NCBI RefSeq assembly: GCF_010729105.1
Contig: NZ_AP022573.1
Location: forward strand, 5,944,917-6,008,916
DNA: 64,000 nt
Direction: 5' to 3'
DNA from: Mycobacterium saskatchewanense
GTDB taxonomy: Bacteria; Actinomycetota; Actinomycetes; Mycobacteriales; Mycobacteriaceae
Shown here in pieces: positions 43,801 through 56,571 of the stretch; the stretch's first letter is position 1; every line of letters starts with the position of its first letter. The notes beneath the pieces were generated by a model. The model was not told where the DNA came from. It did not search any database and saw only the letters and a list, made by a program, of their open reading frames with translations. The translations under genes and the position numbers were made by a program.

Positions 43801-44628
43801 ATGGGAACTCTGGACAACAAGGTCGCGATCGTGTCCGGCTCGGGCCGGGGCATCGGTCGCGAAATCGCCGTCAAGCTGGCCGGCGAAGGGGCGCGCGTCG
43901 TGGTGAACGACCTCGACGCCGACCCGGCCGCGGAGACCATTGCCGCCATCGAGGCGGTCGGCGGCAAAGCCGTCACCTGCGTCGGCAGTGTCACCGACGC
44001 CGGGTTCGGGGAACGGTTCGTGCAGACCGCCGTCGACACGTTCGGCGGCCTGGACATCATCGTCAACAACGCGGGCTACACCTGGGACTCGGTGATCCAG
44101 AAGATGACCGACGAGCAGTGGGACGCGATCCTGGACGTGCACCTCAAGGCGCCGTTCCACATCCTGCGGGCCGCGCAACCGGTCATCAGCGGACTTGTCA
44201 AGAGTGCCAAGGCATCCGGCGAACCGGTGCCGTGCCGCAAAGTGGTCAACATCTCGTCACTGGCCGGCGTGGGCGGCAACGTGGGGCAGGCCAACTACTC
44301 GTCGGCCAAGGCCGGCATCCTCGGCCTCACCAAGGCCCTGGCCAAGGAGTGGGGCCGCTACAACGTCACGGTCAACGCGGTGGCATTCGGATTCATCAAA
44401 ACCCGGCTCACCGAGGCCGCGGCCGGCGGGAGCACGATCACCGTCCAGGGCCGGGAGATCGAGGTCGGGGTCAACCCGGGCCTGCTCGCCGCGATGGAAC
44501 AACTGATCCCCCTGGGCCGGGCCGGCACCCCCGCCGAGGCGGCCGGTGCCGTGTACCTGCTGTGCACGCCAGAATCGGACTACGTCAGCGCGCAGACCCT
44601 GGTCTGCGGCGGCGGAGTGAACATCTAG
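43801..44628 (+). CDS. Short-chain dehydrogenase (3-hydroxyacyl-CoA dehydrogenase-like)
   Basis: A 275-residue SDR. NAD(P) motif GSGRGIGREIA at the N-terminus, NNAG in the middle, catalytic Ser in NISSLAGVGG and Tyr-x-x-x-Lys in NYSSAKAG. The position after the paired hydratase suggests oxidation of the 3-hydroxyacyl-CoA, though SDR sequence alone does not fix the substrate. An eight-base gap separates it from the acyl-CoA dehydrogenase gene. Confidence 0.92.
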   Translation: MGTLDNKVAIVSGSGRGIGREIAVKLAGEGARVVVNDLDADPAAETIAAIEAVGGKAVTCVGSVTDAGFGERFVQTAVDTFGGLDIIVNNAGYTWDSVIQKMTDEQWDAILDVHLKAPFHILRAAQPVISGLVKSAKASGEPVPCRKVVNISSLAGVGGNVGQANYSSAKAGILGLTKALAKEWGRYNVTVNAVAFGFIKTRLTEAAAGGSTITVQGREIEVGVNPGLLAAMEQLIPLGRAGTPAEAAGAVYLLCTPESDYVSAQTLVCGGGVNI

Positions 44629-44636
44629 GAGTAGAC

Positions 44637-45785
44637 GTGAGCGCGACGCATCGTTCCCCATGGGTCGACGACGAGGTCGCCGACCTCAAACAGATGGCGG
44701 CCAAGTTCTTCGAAACCGAAGCAGTCCCGAACCGGGAACGGTGGGAACGGCAGAAGTGCGTTGATCGTGACTTCTGGCTGGCCGCGGGCCGGTTGGGGCT
44801 GTTGTGCGCGTCGATCCCCGAGGAATACGGCGGGGGTGGCGGAACGTTGGCGCACGACTTCGCCGTCTTCGAGGCGCAGGCCGAGTGTGGCGACAGCGGC
44901 TTCGGTAACCATGTCCACAGCGGCTTGGTGGCGCACTACCTGCTCGCCTACGGAACGGAGGAGCAGAAGCTGCGGTGGCTGCCCAAGATGGCGACCGGCG
45001 AATACATCGGGGCGATCGCCATGACCGAGCCCGGTGGCGGCTCCGATCTCAAAGCCCTGCGCACCACCGCGATCCGCGACGGCGACCACTACCGGTTGTG
45101 CGGATCCAAGACCTTCATCTCCAACGGAGCCAGCGCCGACCTGATCGTCCTCGTGCTCAAGACCGACCCGTCCGCCGGCGCCAAGGGCGTCTCGCTGCTG
45201 GTCCTGGAAACCGCCGGCGCCGAGGGGTTCCGGGTGGGACGCGTGCTGGACAAGCTGGGCATGAAGGCTCAGGACACCGCGGAGCTGTTCTTTGACGACG
45301 TGCGCGTTCCCGTCGGCAATCTGCTCGGGGAGGAGGGCGCCGGGTACGGCTATGCGATGAAGCAGCTCGCCCACGAGCGCCTGGTCGTTGCGATCACGGG
45401 GGTGTCGACGCTCGAGACCGCGGTCGCGGAAACCATCGCCTACAGCAAACAGCGATCCGCCTTCGGGGCGGCCCTGATCAACCTGCAGCACACGCGCTTC
45501 GAGCTCGCGGACTGCGCGACCATCGCGAAAGTGGCGCGCACGTTCGTCGACGACTGCATCGTCAAGCACCTGCGCGGCGAACTCGACGCCGTCACGGCGT
45601 CGATGGCCAAGGCGTGGGTCACCGACATGCAATGCGCGGTCATCGACCGGTGCCTGCAGCTGTTCGGCGGCTACGGGTACATGCTCGAGTACCCGATCAC
45701 CCGGATGTACGCCGATTCGCGGGCGCAACGAATCTACGCCGGCACCAACGAAGTCATGAAAGAGTTGGTCGCGCGTTCGCTGTGA
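44637..45785 (+). CDS. Acyl-CoA dehydrogenase (FadE)
   Basis: A 382-residue flavoenzyme for the first oxidation of beta-oxidation. Motifs are GAIAMTEPGGGSDLKAL, GSKTFISNGASAD, LAHERLVVAITG and the C-terminal QRIYAGTNEVMKELVARSL. The IYAGTNE form (Ala where many have Glu) puts this in the isovaleryl/long-chain type, where the catalytic Glu sits in the HERLV helix instead; that Glu is present. Start is GTG 44637, nine bases after the SDR stop, with GGAG ahead of it. Confidence 0.93.
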   Translation: MSATHRSPWVDDEVADLKQMAAKFFETEAVPNRERWERQKCVDRDFWLAAGRLGLLCASIPEEYGGGGGTLAHDFAVFEAQAECGDSGFGNHVHSGLVAHYLLAYGTEEQKLRWLPKMATGEYIGAIAMTEPGGGSDLKALRTTAIRDGDHYRLCGSKTFISNGASADLIVLVLKTDPSAGAKGVSLLVLETAGAEGFRVGRVLDKLGMKAQDTAELFFDDVRVPVGNLLGEEGAGYGYAMKQLAHERLVVAITGVSTLETAVAETIAYSKQRSAFGAALINLQHTRFELADCATIAKVARTFVDDCIVKHLRGELDAVTASMAKAWVTDMQCAVIDRCLQLFGGYGYMLEYPITRMYADSRAQRIYAGTNEVMKELVARSL

Positions 45786-45808
45786 ACCGCCGACGCACGG
45801 GAGACGCA

Positions 45809-47349
<1,541 letters not shown>

Positions 47350-47350
<1 letters not shown>

Positions 47351-48546
47351 TGGGTAGCGGTCGGCCGTCCCCGCCCAGTCCACCAGCCCGGGGAACGCGG
47401 CCCCCAAACCGGCGCCAGCTGATCATCGAAGCGGCGGCAACGCTGTTCTGCGACAAGGGATACGGCAACGTTTCGATGGGCGACGTCGCCGACGCCGTCG
47501 CCGTCGGCCCGTCGGCGCTCTACCGGCACTTCCGGAGCAAACAGGCGCTGCTGGTCACGGTGATCGAGGACGCGCTGGGCACCCTGGATGAGGCCCTGCA
47601 GGGGGCTGACGCGTCGGCGGACCTGGCCCGAGTCCTGGCGCGCCTGGTGCTGGATCATCGCACCGTCGGCGTGCTCTGGCGGCGAGAAGGCCGCCACCTG
47701 ACCGAGCAGGACCGCAAACGACTGAACCGGGTCGCCCGGCGGATCGGCGATCGACTCGCCCAACATATTCGAACCCGGCGACCCGAAGTGACGGCCCCGC
47801 AGGCCGACCTGCTGGCATGGTGTGCCCTCGGCGTCGCGAACAGCGTTTCCTTCCATCGTCTTTCGATGCCCGAACCGGGGTTCACGGCGCTGCTGGCCGA
47901 GTTGATCTCGGTGCCGATGCGCGCAGACGCCGACTCGCCGGGCCGGGCGGCCGGCGCAGAGCCCGGCGGCGCGCTGGGCGCCCGCTCGCGCAGGGAGGCG
48001 ATCCTGTCGGCGGGCGCCGCGCTGTTCGCCGAGAAGGGCTTCTCGGGCGTCAGTGTCGACGACATCGGCGCCGCCGTCGGGATCGCCGGACCCAGCGTGT
48101 ACAACCACTTCGCATCCAAGACCGACATCCTGGTGGCGGCCATGTTCCGCGGCAACGAGCGCCTCTGGATGGACTTCAACCGCGCCGTCGCCGACGCGCG
48201 GGACGCGTCGGAGACCCTGCGCCGGGTTGTGCTCAGCTACCAGGCCTTCGCGTTCGCCAACCCCGACCTCGTCGAGATCCTGATCACCGAGGCCGCGCAT
48301 CTGCCGGCGTCCGACAGTCACAGCGCCAGGGCCGCGCAGCGCGCCTACATCGACGAATGGGTGCACCTGGCGCGACAACCGCACCCGGGCTGGACAGTCA
48401 CCGAGGCCCGCATCCGGGTGCAGGCGGCCCAGATCATGATCAACGACATCGTGGTGATGCCGCGGCTGCGCACGCGGGAGGGAGTCGAGGCCGTGCTGGC
48501 CGGCATCGCGGTCGCACTGCTGGGCGCGGGTGCGGCCGGGACCTGA
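47350..48546 (+). CDS. Tandem TetR-family regulator (two fused TetR units)
   Basis: A 398-residue protein holding two complete TetR units in one chain. Unit 1: HTH at about residues 20-68 (IIEAAATLFCDKGYGNVSMG, VAVGPSALYRHFRSK). Unit 2: HTH at about 215-265 (ILSAGAALFAEKGFSGVSVD, VGIAGPSVYNHFASK), each followed by its own helical ligand domain. A linker of about 20 Gly/Ala/Arg-rich residues joins them. It is the last gene of the beta-oxidation set, overlapping the ligase stop by one base, so it probably represses the cluster in response to an acyl-CoA. Confidence 0.93.
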
Positions 48547-48553
48547 GTCGCGC

Positions 48554-50110
<1,557 letters not shown>

Positions 50111-50207
50111 GGTTCTCCGATCGTCAAGCCCGTGGTCAACGGCCTTGATCAAGGCTAGCGACCCCGTGTGCACCCCCGGCGGAGAGCCAGTCTTCGCCCG
50201 CCGTCAG

Positions 50208-50783
50208 TCAGAGGGAGCGGATCATCATGCCGCCGTCCTCGACGGCCTGGGGGGTCGCGTTGTTGTTCTGCCGGAAGTCGATGAAGGCCGACAGGTGGTT
50301 GGAGGGGTTCAGGAGCTCGGTGAAGGCGCCGAGGACGGGAATTGGACCCTGTGGCGCCGAGACGTCGGCGGTGTAGTCGACGGAGATTTGCTGCTGGAAG
50401 TCGGCGCTCTGCGCCGGTCCCGGCGTGGGAGCGTCCACATTGTGCAGATTGGTCAGGCCGGTCGACGCCGCGTAGTGGTCTATGTCGTTCTGCAGGATGG
50501 CCGCGATATCCGCCCCGTCGGCCGGTTTGACCGCGACCCGCAGCTGGGCGCTGCCGTCGGTCTTGCTGATCGCCACCCAGTTCGGGCCTCGATGGCCGAC
50601 TGCCCAGCCCGGCGCCGGGCTGATCGACACCCCATCGGCGATGTCGACCGGTCCGTCGGAGGCCAGCGCCACGCCGATGGGGATCGTCGCGGAGGCGGCG
50701 AGGGCAAGGCCCGTGGCGGCGGCGGAAATTGCCAGCGTGCGGGCCAAGTGGCCCAGTCCGGGCGATATCGGCGATGTGGTCAT
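50208..50783 (-). CDS. Exported protein of unknown function
   Basis: A 191-residue protein with a long N-terminal export signal (hydrophobic LAISAAATGLALAASATIPI) and a globular part starting DIADGVSISPAPGWAVGHRG, a motif seen in families of mycobacterial exported proteins that resemble LpqN-like domains. No lipobox Cys follows the signal, so it is secreted or membrane-anchored. It is a single gene between the ligase and a divergent SDR. Confidence 0.75.
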   Translation of the reverse strand: MTTSPISPGLGHLARTLAISAAATGLALAASATIPIGVALASDGPVDIADGVSISPAPGWAVGHRGPNWVAISKTDGSAQLRVAVKPADGADIAAILQNDIDHYAASTGLTNLHNVDAPTPGPAQSADFQQQISVDYTADVSAPQGPIPVLGAFTELLNPSNHLSAFIDFRQNNNATPQAVEDGGMMIRSL

Positions 50784-50968
50784 GGTTCGACTCCTGTCAA
50801 CTCGGCGGTTGCTGATCCGCCACCCGTTTCACTCTCGCATCGCCGCGGATCGGAGTCCAAGACAGTGTCGAAATCACCTGATTCACGGGGTTTATCGGCG
50901 ATTCGGCGGGACAGGTGGTCCGAGAGAAATCCGTTGTGCGCTAGGCGGCCGCACGCCGGTATGTCAGC

Positions 50969-51766
50969 ATGACTGCCATGGTGAACGCCGACCGCGCCCA
51001 CTCCCGCACGTTCGTCGTGACCGGCGTGGCGTCCGGGATCGGGCTGGCCACGGCGCGGCGGTTGCTGGCCGCCGGCGGCACGGTCATCGGGGCCGACGTG
51101 GCGTCCCCGCCCGATCTCGGGGCCGACTTCCACCTCGTCACCGCCGACGTCACCGACGAGGCCGCGGTCGCCGCCGTGTTCGCCGCCGTGCCCGACCGCC
51201 TCGACGGCGTCTTCCACGCGGCCGGCGTCGCGGGCGGTGGGCCGGTCCACCTGCTCGATCGGGACGAGTGGAACCGGGTCATCGGCATCAACCTCACCGG
51301 CACCTTCCTGGTGGCCAAGGCGGCGCTCGCGCGGATGATCGAGCAACCCCGCGTCGACGGCGAGCGCGGCTCGCTCGTCACCGTCGCCAGCATCGAAGGC
51401 CTGGAGGGGACGGCCGGCGGCAGCTCCTACAACGCGGCCAAGGGCGGCGTCGTCCTGCTCACCAAGAACATCGCGCTCGACTACGGTCCCAGTGGCATCC
51501 GGGCGAACGTCGTCTGCCCGGGTTTCATCGATACACCCATGGCGCAGAGTGTCTTTCGGTTGCCGGGGATGGAGGGCCCACTCGCCTCCATCACCGCCGA
51601 GCACGCCCTGCGACGGCTCGGCCGGCCCGACGAGGTCGCGGCCATGGCGGCGTTCCTGCTCTCGCCGGACGCCTCCTTCGTCAGCGGGCAGGCCATCGCC
51701 GTCGACGGCGGGTACACCGCGGGTCGCGATCACGGTGTCGTCAAACTCTTCGGCTTTCCCGACTAG
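50969..51766 (+). CDS. Short-chain dehydrogenase/reductase
   Basis: A 265-residue SDR oxidoreductase. The cofactor motif is [17 protein letters not shown]; the catalytic Ser is in [11 protein letters not shown] and Tyr/Lys in [11 protein letters not shown]. The late [12 protein letters not shown] and [15 protein letters not shown] segments are typical. The start may be ATG 50969 or ATG 50978. Substrate unknown. The catalase-family gene follows after 17 bases in the same direction. Confidence 0.9.
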   Translation: MTAMVNADRAHSRTFVVTGVASGIGLATARRLLAAGGTVIGADVASPPDLGADFHLVTADVTDEAAVAAVFAAVPDRLDGVFHAAGVAGGGPVHLLDRDEWNRVIGINLTGTFLVAKAALARMIEQPRVDGERGSLVTVASIEGLEGTAGGSSYNAAKGGVVLLTKNIALDYGPSGIRANVVCPGFIDTPMAQSVFRLPGMEGPLASITAEHALRRLGRPDEVAAMAAFLLSPDASFVSGQAIAVDGGYTAGRDHGVVKLFGFPD

Positions 51767-51783
51767 CGCCTTACGATTCCCGC

Positions 51784-52716
51784 ATGGTTACTCCGGACGA
51801 GGCGATCGAGGCGATCCGCGGCACCGGGGGAGCGCAGCCCGGCTCCCGCGCCCTGCACGCGAAAGGCACGCTCTACCGCGGCCGGTTCACCGCCGGCCCC
51901 GAGGCGGCGAAACTGTCCCGCGCGAAGCACCTGGACGGCTCGGCGGTCCCGGCGCTGTTCCGGTTCTCCAACGGGTCGGGCAACCCCACCCAGCGTGACG
52001 CGCTGCCCGGCGTGCGCGGGTTGGCGGTGAAGCTCACCCTGCCCGACGGGTCGACCACCGACGTCTCGACGCAGACCGCCCGGTTGTTCGTGTCGAGCAC
52101 GCCGGAGGGATTCGTCGATCTGCTCAAGGCGATGCGCCCCGGCCTCACGCAGCCGCTGCGCCTGGGCAAGTACTTCCTCACCCATCCGCGCCTGCTGGGG
52201 GCGCTGCCCGTGCTGCGCGACGCCAACAGGGTTCCGGAGAGTTACGCCACGGTCTCCTACCACGGGCTGCACGCCTTCCGCTGGGTCGCCGCCGACGGCA
52301 GCTCCCGATTCGTCCGCTACCACCTGCGCCCGGCCGCGGGCGAGCACTTCCTCGACGGATCGGCCGCGCGGCGCCGCGACCCCGACTTCCTGCATCACGA
52401 GCTCAACCACCGCCTCGCCGGCGCGCCGGTGCGGTTCGACTTCGTCGTCGAGATCGCCGGACCGAACGACTCGACGATCGACCCGTCGGCGGCGTGGCGC
52501 GGCTCCGAGAAGGTCGTCGTCGGCAACTTCGAGATCACCGGGCTCGACACCGAGCGCGAGCACGGCAACGACATCGTCGTCTTCGATCCCATGCGGGTCA
52601 CCGACGGCATCGAGGCCTCCGACGACCCGGTCCTGCGGTTCCGGACCCTCGCGTACTCGGCGTCGGTGAAGCTGCGCACCGGGGTCGACCGGGGGGCCGA
52701 AGCCCCCCCGGTGTGA
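51784..52716 (+). CDS. Catalase-family peroxidase (small, KatE-related)
   Basis: A 310-residue haem protein of the small catalase-related family. The distal His is in RALHAKGTLYRGRF, the substrate-channel region in FRFSNGSGNPTQRD, and the proximal haem-ligand Tyr in FRTLAYSASVKLR. It lacks the N-terminal arm and C-terminal domains of full catalases, so peroxidase rather than strong catalase activity is expected. No signal peptide is seen, so it is probably cytosolic. Confidence 0.88.
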   Translation: MVTPDEAIEAIRGTGGAQPGSRALHAKGTLYRGRFTAGPEAAKLSRAKHLDGSAVPALFRFSNGSGNPTQRDALPGVRGLAVKLTLPDGSTTDVSTQTARLFVSSTPEGFVDLLKAMRPGLTQPLRLGKYFLTHPRLLGALPVLRDANRVPESYATVSYHGLHAFRWVAADGSSRFVRYHLRPAAGEHFLDGSAARRRDPDFLHHELNHRLAGAPVRFDFVVEIAGPNDSTIDPSAAWRGSEKVVVGNFEITGLDTEREHGNDIVVFDPMRVTDGIEASDDPVLRFRTLAYSASVKLRTGVDRGAEAPPV

Positions 52717-52765
52717 GAAAAGTCGCCCGCCCGCGGGGTTGGTGACGCACCACCCGCGCCGACTA

Positions 52766-53563
52766 ATGTGGTCGGAAGTGCTGCTCTCCCACATGATTTT
52801 GATCGCGCTCGCCGGCTTCGCGGCCGGCGCCATCAACGCCCTCGTCGGCTCGGGAACCCTGGTGACGTTCCCGACGCTCGTCGCGTTGGGCTACCCACCC
52901 GTGACGGCCACGATGTCCAACGCGGTCGGCCTGGTGGCCGGCAGCGTGTCCGGCACCTGGGGCTATCGGGCCGAACTGAGTGGTCAGTGGGACCGGCTGC
53001 GCTGGCAGATCCCGGCGTCGCTGGCGGGCGCGGTGGTGGGCGCGTTCCTTTTGCTGCACCTGCCCGAGAAGGTGTTCGCCGACATCGTGCCGGTGCTGCT
53101 CATTCTCGCCCTGGTGCTCGTGGTGGTGGGCCCGCGGATCCAGACCTGGACGGCCAAGCGGGCCGAGGCGCAGGGGCGCTCGGCTGAGCACACCACGGCC
53201 GCGCGGATGGCGGTGCTGGTGCTCGGCACGTTCGCCGTCGGTGTCTACGGCGGCTATTTCACCGCGGCGCAAGGCATCTTGTTGGTCGGCGTGATGGGTG
53301 TGTTGTTGCCCGAATCGGTGCAGCGCATGAACGCGGCCAAGAACCTGTTGACGCTTGTTGTCAATTTCGTTGCCGCGCTGGCCTATTCGATTGTGGCCGA
53401 AGGCCGGATCAGCTGGCTGGTTGCCGCGCTGATCGGGGCCAGCTCGCTCGTCGGGGGAATCATCGGGGCGCGATACGGGCGCCGGCTGTCGCCGAAGGCG
53501 TTGCGCGGCACCATCGTGGTGGTGGGCCTGATCGGGCTGTACCGGCTGCTCGCGGTGGCCTGA
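52766..53563 (+). CDS. TauE/SafE (TSUP) family permease
   Basis: A 265-residue membrane protein with about eight hydrophobic segments in two repeats. The repeat signatures are GFAAGAINALVGSGTLVTFP and GVYGGYFTAAQGILLVGVMG. The family moves sulfite, sulfonates or other small anions; substrate here is unknown. The frame opens at GTG 52739, but the ATG at 52766 (MWSEVLLSHMILIALAG) places the first helix close to the N-terminus. Confidence 0.88.
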   Translation: MWSEVLLSHMILIALAGFAAGAINALVGSGTLVTFPTLVALGYPPVTATMSNAVGLVAGSVSGTWGYRAELSGQWDRLRWQIPASLAGAVVGAFLLLHLPEKVFADIVPVLLILALVLVVVGPRIQTWTAKRAEAQGRSAEHTTAARMAVLVLGTFAVGVYGGYFTAAQGILLVGVMGVLLPESVQRMNAAKNLLTLVVNFVAALAYSIVAEGRISWLVAALIGASSLVGGIIGARYGRRLSPKALRGTIVVVGLIGLYRLLAVA

Positions 53564-53566
53564 ACC

Positions 53567-54661
53567 TCACCCCAGCGTCGCGACCCTGAGCTGCTCGACG
53601 ACGTCCATCACCTTCCCGCGCTTCCGCCACGCCCGCAGCTGGCGTATCGCCCCGTTGCCGTCAGCGGCAATCCGGTCGAGTTCGCCGGTGACGCGGTCGT
53701 ATTCGCCCAGCACCTCCAGCGCCGGCCGCACCCTTGACACCAGCGCCCCCAGCTGTTCCCGCGCCGGCACCGCCCCGCGGCCGCGGATCAGGTCGAGCGC
53801 GTCGCCGGAGAGCCCGTCGTGGGCCGCCTTCCAGTACGCCGCCCGCAGGGCGCCGGGGGGCAGCCGACCCAGCTGGTCGCCCTCGTCGGGAGCGTCCAGC
53901 GCCGTCATCACCGCCGCCCGGATCAGCGTGGCGATGAGCACCGTCTCGGCGACGGTGGCCGGCACGTCGGCGACCCGCACTTCGACCGTCGGGAAGTTCG
54001 CCGAGGGCCGCACGTCCCAATAGATCATCTTGGGGTCCAGGATCACCCCGGTGTCGACGAGCATCCGCACCGCTCGGTCGTAGTCGTCCGGCGAGGGGAA
54101 GAACGGCGGCGCCCCGGCGGCAGGCCAGCGCCGCCACAGCACGCTGCGCCAGCTCGCGTAGCCGCTCTCGGCGTTGCGATACAGCGGCGAATTGGCCGAC
54201 AACGCGAGCAGCGACGGCAGCCACGGCCGCAGCCAGTTGCTGACGTGGACGGCGGCGGCCCGGTCGGGGACCTGGACGTGAACGTGGCATCCACAGATGC
54301 CCTGCTCATGGGCGACCATCCCGTACTGTTCCCCGATCCGCCGGTAGCGCGGAGTGTCCGTCACCGGGAACTCGTGCGGCGTGGCGGGGGGAAGCCCGGA
54401 GGCCAGCAGCGTGACGCCTGCGGCCTCGGCGGCCTGCGCGGAGACGCGGCGCAGCCGGGCGAGCTCCTCTTGCAGTTCCGCGCTGGTCGACATCACGCTG
54501 GACGTGGTCTCCACCTGGCAACTGCTCAGTTCCACCTGCAGCTCGATGCCCAGGCGCTCGCCCTCGGCGGCCACCGCGGCGTTGCGCGGGGCGGGTTCAC
54601 CGGTGCGCGGGTGGACGAGGAGGAATTCCTCCTCCGCACCGAAGGTGGGAAGGTCGCTCAT
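53567..54661 (-). CDS. YbdK-type carboxylate-amine (glutamate-cysteine) ligase
   Basis: A 364-residue protein of the type 2 glutamate-cysteine ligase family, known for weak gamma-glutamylcysteine synthesis in E. coli YbdK; the mycobacterial role (Rv0433-like) is unsettled because these bacteria use mycothiol. Visible motifs are TFGAEEEFLLVHPRTGEP at the start with the metal-binding glutamates, GICGCHVHVQVPD, and WDVRPSANFPTVEVRVADVP. Length is standard. It converges on the TSUP permease with a three-base gap. Confidence 0.93.
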   Translation of the reverse strand: MSDLPTFGAEEEFLLVHPRTGEPAPRNAAVAAEGERLGIELQVELSSCQVETTSSVMSTSAELQEELARLRRVSAQAAEAAGVTLLASGLPPATPHEFPVTDTPRYRRIGEQYGMVAHEQGICGCHVHVQVPDRAAAVHVSNWLRPWLPSLLALSANSPLYRNAESGYASWRSVLWRRWPAAGAPPFFPSPDDYDRAVRMLVDTGVILDPKMIYWDVRPSANFPTVEVRVADVPATVAETVLIATLIRAAVMTALDAPDEGDQLGRLPPGALRAAYWKAAHDGLSGDALDLIRGRGAVPAREQLGALVSRVRPALEVLGEYDRVTGELDRIAADGNGAIRQLRAWRKRGKVMDVVEQLRVATLG

Positions 54662-54699
54662 CAGGCCGAATGCACCGGATCAGTGGCCCGGCCGGTACG

Positions 54700-55152
54700 T
54701 CACCAGCGAGCGGCCGCACCGAGCGCCGAGTCGACGGTCGGGTAGATCGGCAGCGCGCGGTTGAGCCCGCACGCGTCGACGATCCGGGTGACGATCGGCT
54801 CGTGGCTCACCAGGCGCAGCTCGACGCCGCGCTCCCGGCAGCGCCGGGCCTCGTCGGCCAGGGCGGCGAAGGCGCAGCAGCCCATGAAATCGAGTCCCGT
54901 GACGTCCACGATGAACGGCCCGGGCGCGATGACCACGGTGGCGGCCTCGCTGACCAGCTGGCGCCAGGTGCGCTCGTTGCACGCGTCGACCTCCCCGCCG
55001 GCGTTGATCAACACCGCCGGGCCGAAGCGATCGGTCGTGGCCCGCAATGTGCTGCCGGGGTCGCCCAGTTCGTACACCAGCCGCGTGCTGAGCTTCAGGG
55101 GCGTGCTGGGTATCGGTTCTGCTATGACCGGGCTCATGGTGGACTCCCTCAT
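54700..55152 (-). CDS. STAS-domain protein, phosphosite altered (Rv2638-like)
   Basis: A 150-residue STAS-domain protein. The domain is recognisable from PAVLINAGGEVDACNERTW and VVIAPGPFIVDVTGLDFMG, but the segment that normally carries the phosphorylatable Ser (D-S-S/A) reads GCCAFAAL, with cysteines. It therefore may not follow the usual kinase/phosphatase switch. The start may be ATG 55152 or ATG 55137. Next to dedA, as Rv2638 is in M. tuberculosis. A TetR gene is divergent. Confidence 0.85.
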   Translation of the reverse strand: MRESTMSPVIAEPIPSTPLKLSTRLVYELGDPGSTLRATTDRFGPAVLINAGGEVDACNERTWRQLVSEAATVVIAPGPFIVDVTGLDFMGCCAFAALADEARRCRERGVELRLVSHEPIVTRIVDACGLNRALPIYPTVDSALGAAARW

Positions 55153-55237
55153 TGCCCGGCGTGGGTACGCCGAAACGGTTGTCCGTCCTGCTGTTTGAAG
55201 ACCGACTTCGCATAGTGCGAATCTCTGTTGTATAACG

Positions 55238-55255
55238 AGACAGGGCGGTCTGTCT
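55238..55255. promoter_or_regulatory. Dyad AGACAG-N6-CTGTCT before the TetR gene
   Basis: Perfect six-base arms with a GGCGGT centre, 35 bases upstream of the TetR ATG at 55290, in the gap between the TetR and the divergent STAS gene. TGTATA and TATACA flank it on the two sides. A good candidate TetR operator for autoregulation. Confidence 0.6.
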
Positions 55256-55289
55256 ATACAGCCCGGCTAAGAGTACGGTGAGGCTGGCT

Positions 55290-55907
55290 ATGACGACCCA
55301 CAATGTCGCTCCCGCCGCGTCGGCGCGGGAACGCATTTTGGCCGCGGCGTATGAGCTGTTCAGCCGGCGTGGGATTCGCGCTGTCGGCACCGACGAGGTG
55401 ATCGAGCGCGCCGGGGTGGCCAGGGCAACGCTGTACCGGCACTTCGCCACCAAGAACGACCTCGTGCTGGCCGTGCTGCAGCGGCGCGAACAGGTCTGGA
55501 CGCACGGCCTCATCGAGGAGCAGTCGCGGCAGCGGGGCACCACACCGGAAGAGCAGCTGTTGGCGATCTTCGACGTCATGCACGACTGGTTTCAACTGCG
55601 CGACGGCTTCGAGGGGTGCTCGTTCATCAACGTGCTGCTCGAGCTGGGGGCGGATCACCCGGTCGGGCAGGCGTGCATCGCCCACATCGACCACGTGCGC
55701 GACATCGTGCGCCGGCGCGCCGCCGCGGCGGGGCTGACCGACGTGGAGGAGTTCGCCTCGTCGTGGCACATCCTGATGAAGGGTGCCATCGTCCTGGCGG
55801 CGGTGGGTGACGCGGACGCGGCGTTGCGGGCCCGCAAGATGGGTAGCGCCCTCATCGGCGAGCATCGGCCAATCTCGGCGGCGGATCCCGGCGAGGCGGT
55901 GAGCTAG
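55290..55907 (+). CDS. TetR-family regulator
   Basis: A 205-residue TetR repressor. The DNA-binding unit is RERILAAAYELFSRRGIRAV followed by GVARATLYRHFATKNDLVLA; the C-terminal ligand domain (CSFINVLLELGADHPVGQA) resembles the YcdC/TetR_C subgroup. The ATG at 55290 is preferred over the GTG at 55278. A dyad lies upstream. It converges on dedA with a seven-base gap. Confidence 0.92.
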   Translation: MTTHNVAPAASARERILAAAYELFSRRGIRAVGTDEVIERAGVARATLYRHFATKNDLVLAVLQRREQVWTHGLIEEQSRQRGTTPEEQLLAIFDVMHDWFQLRDGFEGCSFINVLLELGADHPVGQACIAHIDHVRDIVRRRAAAAGLTDVEEFASSWHILMKGAIVLAAVGDADAALRARKMGSALIGEHRPISAADPGEAVS

Positions 55908-55914
55908 ACCGGGC

Positions 55915-56571
55915 CTAAACAGTGGAACTGTCGGTCTTGCGATCGTGCTCGGCCTCCAGCTCGGTGATCGCGCGCGCGGTGCGTTCGCGCAGCGCGAAGG
56001 CGGCGATCAGGCCGAAGACGATCGCGACCACCAGCGCGACCCAGGAGAACCGCTCCATCCACCGTTCGGCGGCCATCCCCGCGAAATACACCAGGGCCGT
56101 CGTGCCGCCCGCCCAGCAGATGGCCCCCGAGACGTTCGCCGCCAGGAACCGCGGGTAGTGCATGTTCAGCGCCCCCGCGAGCGGCCCGGCGAAGATCCGC
56201 AGTAGCGCGATGAAGCGGCCGAAGAAGACCGCTCGCACCCCCCAGCGGTTGAACAACCGCTCGGCGAGCGCGACGTGTCCGGGCCCGAAGTGCTTGGGGA
56301 ACCGCTGGCCCAACCGATCGAACAGCGGCATGCCGAACCGACGCCCGATGGCGTACCCGATCGAGTCGCCGACGACGGCGCCGATCACCGCGGCGAGGCC
56401 CACGCCGACCGGGTTGACGGCCAGGTCGTGCTGCGACGACATGAGCGCCGCCGTCACGAGCACGATCTCGCCCGGGAGCGGGATGCCCAGGCTCTCGACC
56501 CCGACGACCCCGCACACCACCAGGTAGACCGCGAGCGGCGGGACCGACTGCAGCAAGGCCTCCACGTTCAT
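55915..56571 (-). CDS. DedA-family membrane protein
   Basis: A 218-residue DedA/VTT-domain protein, related to flippases and proton-motive-force maintenance proteins; the mycobacterial Rv2637. Five or so hydrophobic segments; family signatures are SLGIPLPGEIVLVTAALMSS, GDSIGYAIGRRFG and FFGRFIALLRIFAGPLAGA, where the Arg and Glu residues are functionally important in other DedA proteins. The ATG overlaps the end of the upstream SGNH gene (ATGA), so the two are coupled. Confidence 0.93.
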   Translation of the reverse strand: MNVEALLQSVPPLAVYLVVCGVVGVESLGIPLPGEIVLVTAALMSSQHDLAVNPVGVGLAAVIGAVVGDSIGYAIGRRFGMPLFDRLGQRFPKHFGPGHVALAERLFNRWGVRAVFFGRFIALLRIFAGPLAGALNMHYPRFLAANVSGAICWAGGTTALVYFAGMAAERWMERFSWVALVVAIVFGLIAAFALRERTARAITELEAEHDRKTDSSTV

